DNA of 10,008 nucleotides from Ardenticatenales bacterium (GTDB taxonomy: Bacteria; Chloroflexota; Anaerolineae; Promineifilales; UBA4811): assembly GCA_030667645.1 (NCBI GenBank), contig DAOUVM010000053.1:1-10008 (forward strand), in the 5' to 3' direction. Every line of letters begins with the position of its first letter. Within the stretch, counting starts at the first letter, position 1. Position numbers and translations under genes: made by a program. Shown here in pieces: positions 5,092 through 10,008 of this stretch. Below the pieces are notes generated by a model. That model did no database searches, was not told where the DNA came from, and worked only from the letters and a program-made list of their open reading frames with translations.

Positions 5092-6902
5092 CACCCTGAC
5101 TTTTCTCTTTCCAGGCCATGGGCATGGACCAGCCGCCGGTACAGACCATACTGCTCCAGTAGCGCATCGTGCCTGCCAGACTCGACCACTCGGCCGGATT
5201 GCATCACCATAATCTGGTCGGCATGGGTGACGGTACTCAGCCGGTGGGCAATGATGAGAGCGGTTCGGCCTTGCAAGAGACGCTCGATGGATTCCTGGAT
5301 CAACCTCTCGAGTTCCGGATCCAGGTTGGCGGTGGCTTCGTCCAGGATGAGCAAGGGGGCGGCTTGAAGAAAGGCGCGGGCCAACGCGAGCCGCTGTGCC
5401 TGCCCACCGCTGAGCCGCTCCCCGCGCTCGCCAATGACGGTATCATAATCCTGCGGAAGCTGCTGGATAAAGTCGTGAGCATGGGCGTTCCGAGCCGCCC
5501 ACTCGATCTCATCCAGGCTGGCTTCCGGTCGGGCAAGTCTCAGGTTGTCCGCTACGGAAGCGTGAAAGAGATACGGGTTCTGCGGCACCCAGGCGATCTG
5601 CTCTCGCCAAGCAGCCACCGGGATATCATTTAGCGCCACATTCCCCACGAAAATGCTTCCCTGGTCCGGTTCGATGAATCGCAGCAACAGGTGAGCCACG
5701 GTGCTTTTACCAGCTCCACTGGGACCGACCAACGCAACCTTTTGGCCGGGTTCGATTCGAAGCAAGAGGCCGTTGAGAGCTGATCGTTGGCCATGGTCAT
5801 AGGCATAGTGGACGTGAGAGAGGTAGATTGGAGAGTTGGGGGACGGGGAAATGGGGGCGCCCTTGTGGACAGGAGATTGGGCTAATGGGATGGGGGTTTC
5901 CAGAATCTGAGAGATTCGCCCGGCGGCCGCCACGCCGGTCATACCCGCGTGAAAGCGGGTGCCCAGCATCCGCAACGGGAGGTAGAATTCCGGGGCCAGG
6001 AGTAGCACAAAGAATGCCTGCTCAAAAGCCAAGCGACCGTACAGTAGGCGGAGCCCGATTTGCACCGCAACCACGGCCGTGCTGATGGTTGCCAGCATCT
6101 CCAGCACCAGGGCCGACAGAAACGCTACTCGCAGCACTCCCATCGTCGTTTGACGGAAGCGGCCGCTGACCTGGGCGATGACTTTGATCTGCTCTCGGCT
6201 GCGACCGAGTAGCTTGAGTGTCGAGAGCCCTTGCAGCACGTCCAGAAAGTGAGCGCTCATCCGGCCCAGGGAGGTCCACTGATTCTGGGCGAGGGTATTG
6301 GCAATGCTGCCGATTAGCATCATGAAGAATGGAATCAGCGGGGCGGTAACCAGCAAAACTGCGCCGGACAGAGGGTCCAGCGGAAACACAAAGCTGAGGA
6401 CGGCAAGGGGAACCAGAGCCGCCAGGGCAAGCTGGGGCAGGTATTGACTCAGGTAGGTATCAAGCGCTTCCACTCCTTCGGTAGCGGTGTTCGCTAGTTC
6501 CCCACTGCGTTCGCCGGTGGCATAGACCGGTCCCAGGGCGAGCAAGTGAGCTGACAAGCGTCGACGCAGGTCGCGTTTGATCCGTCCGGCTATGCGGTTG
6601 GCCGTGACCTCACTCCCCCAGGACAGCCCGGACCGCACCAGTGCAAGGATGAGCAGCGCGATGAGGAGCGACTGCACATCCCCCAGAGAGGCTCCCTCCA
6701 GGAAAACCCGGCCGACGACCTGGCTCAGGTATCGGGCCTGAAGGACCAGCAACACGCCGGCCAACAGACCCCCGCCCACGGTCAGAATCAGATCAACCCG
6801 AGCTGCTCGCGCGGCCGGGCTGGGTCCGCCAAAACCCTGACGCAGGAGCCGCCGGTCCAGGTTCACGGCTGGCCAAGGCAGAGGACGGAGACAGAGGAAC
6901 AA
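5091..6902 (-). CDS. cydD: CydD subunit of the CydDC ABC exporter
   Basis: A 603-residue half-transporter: six-helix membrane domain (about 35-325), then an ATPase domain (about 358-600). Walker A is GPSGAGKST (393-401), the Q-loop Gln is 441, the signature is a perfect LSGGQ (497-501), Walker B is LLILDE (517-522) and the H-loop His is 553, so this half should be fully competent for ATP hydrolysis. It partners CydC to supply what cytochrome bd assembly needs on the outer side of the membrane. The start is uncertain: TTG 6902 has GGGGAG 4 bases upstream, while GTG 6866 (NLDRRLL next) looks more like typical CydD N-termini but lacks a ribosome binding site. The linker at about 339-360 is an unusual Ser/Pro-rich stretch encoded by a G-rich, purine-rich tract. 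The gene follows cydB by 48 bases and overlaps cydC. Confidence 0.92.
   Translation of the reverse strand: MFLCLRPLPWPAVNLDRRLLRQGFGGPSPAARAARVDLILTVGGGLLAGVLLVLQARYLSQVVGRVFLEGASLGDVQSLLIALLILALVRSGLSWGSEVTANRIAGRIKRDLRRRLSAHLLALGPVYATGERSGELANTATEGVEALDTYLSQYLPQLALAALVPLAVLSFVFPLDPLSGAVLLVTAPLIPFFMMLIGSIANTLAQNQWTSLGRMSAHFLDVLQGLSTLKLLGRSREQIKVIAQVSGRFRQTTMGVLRVAFLSALVLEMLATISTAVVAVQIGLRLLYGRLAFEQAFFVLLLAPEFYLPLRMLGTRFHAGMTGVAAAGRISQILETPIPLAQSPVHKGAPISPSPNSPIYLSHVHYAYDHGQRSALNGLLLRIEPGQKVALVGPSGAGKSTVAHLLLRFIEPDQGSIFVGNVALNDIPVAAWREQIAWVPQNPYLFHASVADNLRLARPEASLDEIEWAARNAHAHDFIQQLPQDYDTVIGERGERLSGGQAQRLALARAFLQAAPLLILDEATANLDPELERLIQESIERLLQGRTALIIAHRLSTVTHADQIMVMQSGRVVESGRHDALLEQYGLYRRLVHAHGLEREKSG
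5823..5896 (+). repeat. G-run tract inside cydD encoding a Ser/Pro linker
   Basis: The plus strand carries G-runs at 5838-5842, 5845-5848, 5853-5857, 5879-5881, 5887-5889 and 5892-5896, with repeated ATTGG and ATGGG units. On the minus strand this codes for PISPSPNSPI-like residues joining the CydD membrane and ATPase domains. The G-rich strand is the transcribed template strand, so a G-quadruplex there could affect elongation. Repeat slippage may explain the low-complexity linker. Confidence 0.45.
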
Positions 6903-6930
6903 GAGTCTCCCCTGTCCCTATCTCGCATCC

Positions 6931-6950
6931 CGACCGGCATTTCGCGGTCG
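6931..6950 (-). other. Hairpin directly after the cydB stop codon
   Basis: CGACCG (6931-6936) and CGGTCG (6945-6950) are perfect 6-base arms with an 8-base loop, starting at the base after the cydB stop. No T-run follows on the minus strand (the next bases are GGATGCGAG), so it is not a standard terminator. It may mark an mRNA processing point or protect the cydAB part of the transcript. Confidence 0.4.
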
Positions 6951-7958
6951 CTAATACTCCAACTCTGTGTCTTTGCCAATCCTCTGCCGAAAGACGTAAT
7001 AGGACCAACCTTGGTAGAGGAGCACAATGGGCACAAAGATGAGCGCCACGATGCCCATCACCTTGAGCGTATAGTCGCTAGAGGAAGCGTTGTAGATGGT
7101 CAAGCTCCACTCGTCACTGAGAGTGGAGATCATCACCCTTGGGTACAGGCCGACAAAGAGCGTCACGGTGACCATGGCGACGGTCAGTGCCGTCATCACA
7201 AACGCCCATCCATCTCGCTGTCTCTTTTGGAACCATCCCACGGCAATCAAGGCGGCGGCTGCCAGCAGGGCAGTCAGGATCGCGCTCGCCCTGCTCAAGA
7301 TATCGGTCGCAATAAAGCCCCAGGCGACAAACAGCACGGTCAGAATCACCGTCGGAATCCAGGAGCGTCTCGCTGCCGCCTGAGCCCGTTCGGCCAGCGG
7401 GCCGGCTATCTTTAAGCGCAGGAAGCTCGCCCCATGCAGCGTGAAAAGAGAGACAAAGACCAGCCCACCTGTCAGGGAGAACGGGTTCAGAAGAGGCAAA
7501 AGGCTGCCATAGTAGTTCATGTCGGGGCCTATTGCTACTCCGCGCATCAAGTTGCCAATAGTGATGCCCCAGAGCAGAGCGGGCAGGAGACTGCCAGCAA
7601 AGATCATCCAGTCCCACAGACTGCGCCATTGCGGGTTCTTGTCCTTGCTACGGAACTCAAAGCCCACCGCCCGCACAATCAGGGCGAGTAGCATCAGGAA
7701 AAGCGCGAGGTAAAAGCCGCTGAACATGGTCGCGTACCAGTGGGGAAAAGCGGCAAAGATGGCACCGCCGGCCGTTATCAGCCAAACCTCATTGCCATCC
7801 CAGAATGGGCCAATAGTGTTGATCATCATTCGGCGTTCCTTGTCCTCCTTGGCCAGGAAAGGCAGCAAGATGCCGACGCCGTAGTCGAATCCTTCCAGCA
7901 GGAAAAAGCCGGTGAACAGCACCGTGATCAAGACAAACCAGATTGTGTTCAGGTCCAT
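6951..7958 (-). CDS. cydB: Cytochrome bd ubiquinol oxidase subunit II
   Basis: A 335-residue integral membrane protein, the second core subunit of cytochrome bd, which pairs with CydA and helps form the oxygen and proton paths. The N-terminus LEGFDYGVGILLPF (D25) and the PFWDGNEVWL motif (about 51-60, with W53, D54, N56 and E57) are hallmarks of CydB. Eight to nine hydrophobic segments are spread along the protein, as expected. Length is within the family range, slightly shorter than the 379 residues of E. coli. GGAGGT lies 5 bases before ATG 7958. It follows cydA by 90 bases, a gap with two hairpins and a possible internal promoter. No small CydX-like gene follows; cydD begins 48 bases later. 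Confidence 0.96.
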   Translation of the reverse strand: MDLNTIWFVLITVLFTGFFLLEGFDYGVGILLPFLAKEDKERRMMINTIGPFWDGNEVWLITAGGAIFAAFPHWYATMFSGFYLALFLMLLALIVRAVGFEFRSKDKNPQWRSLWDWMIFAGSLLPALLWGITIGNLMRGVAIGPDMNYYGSLLPLLNPFSLTGGLVFVSLFTLHGASFLRLKIAGPLAERAQAAARRSWIPTVILTVLFVAWGFIATDILSRASAILTALLAAAALIAVGWFQKRQRDGWAFVMTALTVAMVTVTLFVGLYPRVMISTLSDEWSLTIYNASSSDYTLKVMGIVALIFVPIVLLYQGWSYYVFRQRIGKDTELEY

Positions 7959-8048
7959 TAGGTACCTCCACCAACCTTAGCACTTATAAGGAATGACTGT
8001 CCGTTTTGAATGGTGATTCACGGGCAGAGCGGTCACAGAACCGCCAAG
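7959..8048 (-). other. Gap between cydA and cydB with two hairpins
   Basis: Ninety bases without a gene. One stem is CCTTA/TAAGG (7975-7979 with 7987-7991, loop 7), just upstream of the cydB ribosome binding site. The other is GCGGT/ACCGC (8029-8033 with 8040-8044, loop 6), just after the cydA stop. Neither is followed by a T-run on the minus strand. They may stabilise or process the cydAB mRNA. Confidence 0.4.
7983..8010 (-). promoter_or_regulatory. Possible internal promoter before cydB
   Basis: On the minus strand TTCAAA (8010-8005) and TATAAG (7988-7983) are separated by 16 bases, matching the sigma-70 consensus at 4 of 6 and 5 of 6 positions. Transcription would start near 7976, just before the cydB ribosome binding site. 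The TATAAG also lies in a short inverted repeat. Weak evidence; it may simply be part of that hairpin. Confidence 0.22.
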
Positions 8049-9389
8049 CTATTTTTGAACGGGTACTTTGCTGGCATGTTTGGCCAGCAGGTAGACGTCT
8101 GCAACGATCAACGCAGCATAGACCAGCGTGAAACCTATCAGAGACACGAGGACCGTGCTGGCCGGGACATTGGGCGAGATCGCGTCGGCCGTCTTCATTA
8201 GTCCGTACACTATCCACGGCTGGCGGCCCAACTCGGTTAGGAGCCAGCCGGCCGAGTTGGCAATGTAGGGGAGAAAGAGTGCCAGGGCGAGCAGTTGCAG
8301 GAACCTCGGTTTGCTCTCAGGCTTTCCCCTTAGCGCCAGGTAGAGGGCGTAGAGAAGAAGGACGACCATCATAACGCCTGTTCCCACCATCAGACGGAAA
8401 CTCCAGTAGCTGAGAAAGACCGGCGGCACATAGTCACCCGGTCCGTATGCCTGCTCGAATTCCGCTTGCAGGTCTTTGATGCCCCTGACCTCTCCCTCAA
8501 ACGAGTTGTACGCCATCAAGCTGAGCGCCCTGGGGATCTTGATGGCCCAGATCTCTTCTTGCCTCTCCTCGCTGAAAAAGGCAATGATTGAAAGGCCGGC
8601 CGGGTCTTCGCTCTCCCACAACGCCTCTGCGGCCGCCATCTTCATCGGCTGGGTCGCTACCATATGCTGCCCCTGGGCATGCCCTATTCCGGTTACCAGC
8701 ACAATGCCAACGGAGCCGAAGATCGCGGCCAGGCGAAAGGACTTGCGGAACAGCGGGTCCGCCTGCGTTCTCTTTGCCAGGTGGTAGGCGCTGATGCCGA
8801 TCACAAACATTGCAGCGGTCGTAACACCAGAGGTGATTACGTGGGGAAACTGTAGCCACACGTGAGAGTTGGTGACCAAAGCAATAAAGTCGGTCATTAC
8901 CGCGCGGCCGTCGATGATCTCAAAGCCTACCGGCTGGTGCATGAACGAATTGGCAATCAGAATCCAGAGCGCGGAAAAGTTGGAGCCAATAGCCACCAGC
9001 CAGATGGTTGCCAGGTGTGCCTTTCTAGAGAGTTTATCCCAGCCAAAGATCCAGACGCCCAAGAAAGTCGACTCTAGAAAGAAGGCCAGCAGTGCTTCGA
9101 TCGCCAGCGGCGCCCCGAATATGTCACCTACAAAGCGAGAGTACTCGGACCAGTTCATGCCGAATTGGAACTCTTGCACCAGGCCCGTGGCTACTCCCAT
9201 CGCAAAGTTGATGAGAAACAGCTTGCCCCAGAACTTTGTCATACGCTTGTAGGTCTCGTCGCCGGTGCGGACATAGAGGGTTTCCATGACCGCGACCAAG
9301 ACGGAGAGGCCCAGCGTCAGAGGAACAAAGAAAAAGTGGTAAATGGTGGTGACGGCAAACTGCCATCGAGCCAGCGCAAGTGCCTCCAT
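8049..9389 (-). CDS. cydA: Cytochrome bd ubiquinol oxidase subunit I, short Q-loop type
   Basis: A 446-residue integral membrane protein that oxidises quinol and, with hemes b558, b595 and d, reduces O2 to water at high affinity. Ligands map cleanly onto E. coli CydA: H18 (H19), H183 in FPH (H186) and M334 in FRLMVG (M393). E98 and E106 match E99 and E107 of the proton path. In the quinol-binding Q-loop, GQHMVATQPMKMAAAE keeps K250 and E255 (K252 and E257). GWLLTELGR (381-389) is the conserved C-terminal motif. The protein is about 75 residues shorter than E. coli CydA because the Q-loop lacks the C-terminal insertion, which places it in the short-Q-loop group typical of Gram-positives and many other lineages. 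A strong GGGAGGAGA precedes ATG 9389. The rubrerythrin-like gene lies 28 bases upstream in the same direction. Confidence 0.97.
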   Translation of the reverse strand: MEALALARWQFAVTTIYHFFFVPLTLGLSVLVAVMETLYVRTGDETYKRMTKFWGKLFLINFAMGVATGLVQEFQFGMNWSEYSRFVGDIFGAPLAIEALLAFFLESTFLGVWIFGWDKLSRKAHLATIWLVAIGSNFSALWILIANSFMHQPVGFEIIDGRAVMTDFIALVTNSHVWLQFPHVITSGVTTAAMFVIGISAYHLAKRTQADPLFRKSFRLAAIFGSVGIVLVTGIGHAQGQHMVATQPMKMAAAEALWESEDPAGLSIIAFFSEERQEEIWAIKIPRALSLMAYNSFEGEVRGIKDLQAEFEQAYGPGDYVPPVFLSYWSFRLMVGTGVMMVVLLLYALYLALRGKPESKPRFLQLLALALFLPYIANSAGWLLTELGRQPWIVYGLMKTADAISPNVPASTVLVSLIGFTLVYAALIVADVYLLAKHASKVPVQK

Positions 9390-9395
9390 ATCCGA

Positions 9396-9404
9396 TCTCC
9401 TCCC
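9396..9404 (-). promoter_or_regulatory. Strong ribosome binding site of cydA
   Basis: The minus strand reads GGGAGGAGA, with its AGGAGA core 6 bases before the cydA ATG. It is the strongest Shine-Dalgarno sequence seen in the window and sits in the 28-base gap after the rubrerythrin-like gene, which fits high translation of the oxidase from a shared transcript. Confidence 0.6.
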
Positions 9405-9417
9405 AACTCAACCCGGG

Positions 9418-9903
9418 CTAGCGTGCACGGATTCGGTTCAACATCTCGGCCAACCGCTGTAGGTGCAGCTTTTCTTCATCAACGATGCGCGTGATCATCT
9501 TCTTGTCCGAGTCAGAGACCATGTCCCGCAGGTCGTGGAAGAACAGAATCGTCTCCTTTTCGAAACCTATCGCCATGTGCAGGGCCTCCTCTTCGCCGGT
9601 CACTTGCTCGGCAAGGGAAAGGGCTTTGTCTTGCCCCTGGAAAAAGGCGCTCTGGACGGTGGCCTGCAGGTATACCAGGTATTGATCCCACTGATCGGCC
9701 GGCATGAGCGACCGATCCCAACTGACCTGAGACAGCTTTTCAAAAGCCGCATAATGCTGCACTTCCTGTCTGGCCAGGTCCTCGAAGAGCGCCTGGACAT
9801 CGGCTGACTTTACCTTCTGAGCCACGGTCTCGTAAAAGATCTCGCCTCCCTTTTCAATCTCGAGTGCCATTTCAACGACATCGGTTGCTCCAAAGATCGC
9901 CAT
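9418..9903 (-). CDS. Rubrerythrin-like ferritin-fold diiron protein without rubredoxin domain
   Basis: A 161-residue soluble four-helix protein of the rubrerythrin/ferritin-like superfamily. Candidate diiron ligands follow the family pattern: E17 in helix 1 (ALEIEKGGEIFYE), E47xxH50 in helix 2, E115 in helix 3 (GFEKE) and E144xxH147 in helix 4 (DEEKLH). There are no CxxC pairs, so the rubredoxin domain of classical rubrerythrin is missing and electrons must come from another protein. Likely roles are peroxide reduction or iron binding; the exact reaction cannot be told from sequence. ATG 9903 is chosen because AGGAGA lies 5 bases upstream; the frame is open to a TTG at 9972, whose purine-rich sequence is too close. 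It appears to be the first gene of the operon with cydABDC, 28 bases ahead of cydA, which suggests co-expression with the oxygen reductase. Confidence 0.85.
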   Translation of the reverse strand: MAIFGATDVVEMALEIEKGGEIFYETVAQKVKSADVQALFEDLARQEVQHYAAFEKLSQVSWDRSLMPADQWDQYLVYLQATVQSAFFQGQDKALSLAEQVTGEEEALHMAIGFEKETILFFHDLRDMVSDSDKKMITRIVDEEKLHLQRLAEMLNRIRAR

Positions 9904-10008
9904 CTGTATCTCCTGTTCTTGCTCTATTGTGCCAGTAAAGCTGCTCTCGCAGGTGGATTCCTCCAGTGACAATCTCTCCTGGCGGCGCCCATTTCCCCTG
10001 TGCCTGCT
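9904..10008 (-). other. Upstream region of the cyd operon, no clear promoter
   Basis: About 100 bases upstream of the first operon gene reach the window edge. Only a short CTGC/GCAG inverted repeat (9941-9944 with 9949-9952) was seen. No convincing -35/-10 pair or Rex-like or FNR-like palindrome was found, so the operon promoter may lie beyond the window. Confidence 0.4.
9909..9914 (-). promoter_or_regulatory. Ribosome binding site that decides the rubrerythrin-like start
   Basis: AGGAGA lies 5 bases before ATG 9903 on the minus strand. The residues an upstream TTG start (9972) would add are Ser/Glu/Thr-rich and have no family character, which supports the later start. Confidence 0.6.

Noticed and set aside
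5169..5633. Plus-strand open frames opposite cydD and cydC (also 3313-3783)
   Set aside because: They mirror conserved ABC ATPase coding sequence on the other strand; the translations look like shadow frames.
6903..6950. A small cydX or cydS-like subunit gene after cydB
   Set aside because: The 48-base gap is too short and holds no hydrophobic reading frame; the cydA-cydB gap has none either.
9904..9972. Longer version of the rubrerythrin-like protein from TTG 9972
   Set aside because: Its purine-rich sequence is only 2-3 bases from the TTG, and the added residues lack family character; ATG 9903 has proper spacing.

Overview
The window is a GC-rich bacterial segment (near 60% GC by eye) devoted to quinone-linked respiration and oxygen handling. 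It carries eight clear genes and one gene-sized membrane locus divided in two by a single stop codon. No tRNA, rRNA, CRISPR array, transposase or phage gene was seen. The gene set (2x[4Fe-4S] ferredoxin, type II NADH dehydrogenase, cytochrome bd with a short Q-loop, CydDC, rubrerythrin-like diiron protein) suits a facultative, microaerobic or oxygen-tolerant anaerobic bacterium. A Chloroflexota-like lineage would fit, but that is a weak guess from gene content and style, not a demonstrated assignment.

Left half, plus strand: a small ferredoxin (111-326); a 355-base intergenic region with no gene, containing a 13-base direct repeat and several hairpins; ndh, a type II NADH:quinone oxidoreductase (682-2001); a possible weak terminator; then two consecutive six-helix membrane ORFs (2087-2740 and 2741-3343). 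These two lie in the same frame and are separated only by a TAA codon followed at once by ATG. Together they would make a 12-helix protein resembling the NnrS or heme-copper oxidase subunit I architecture.

Right half, minus strand, read from right to left: a rubrerythrin-like protein (9903-9418), cydA (9389-8049), cydB (7958-6951), cydD (6902-5091) and cydC (5091-3340). Gaps are 28, 90 and 48 bases, and cydD and cydC overlap, so this looks like one five-gene operon. The operon converges on the membrane locus, and the two stop codons share one CTAG.

Working together: Ndh passes electrons from NADH to quinone without pumping protons. CydAB oxidises quinol and reduces O2 to water with high affinity. 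CydDC is the ABC exporter needed to mature the bd oxidase. The rubrerythrin-like protein probably removes peroxide or stores iron. Ndh plus CydAB is a minimal NADH-to-oxygen chain, and the ferredoxin and diiron protein suggest oxygen scavenging in a cell with oxygen-sensitive metabolism. The points most worth a second look are the stop-split 12-helix locus, the diiron gene heading the cyd operon, and the structured region upstream of ndh.
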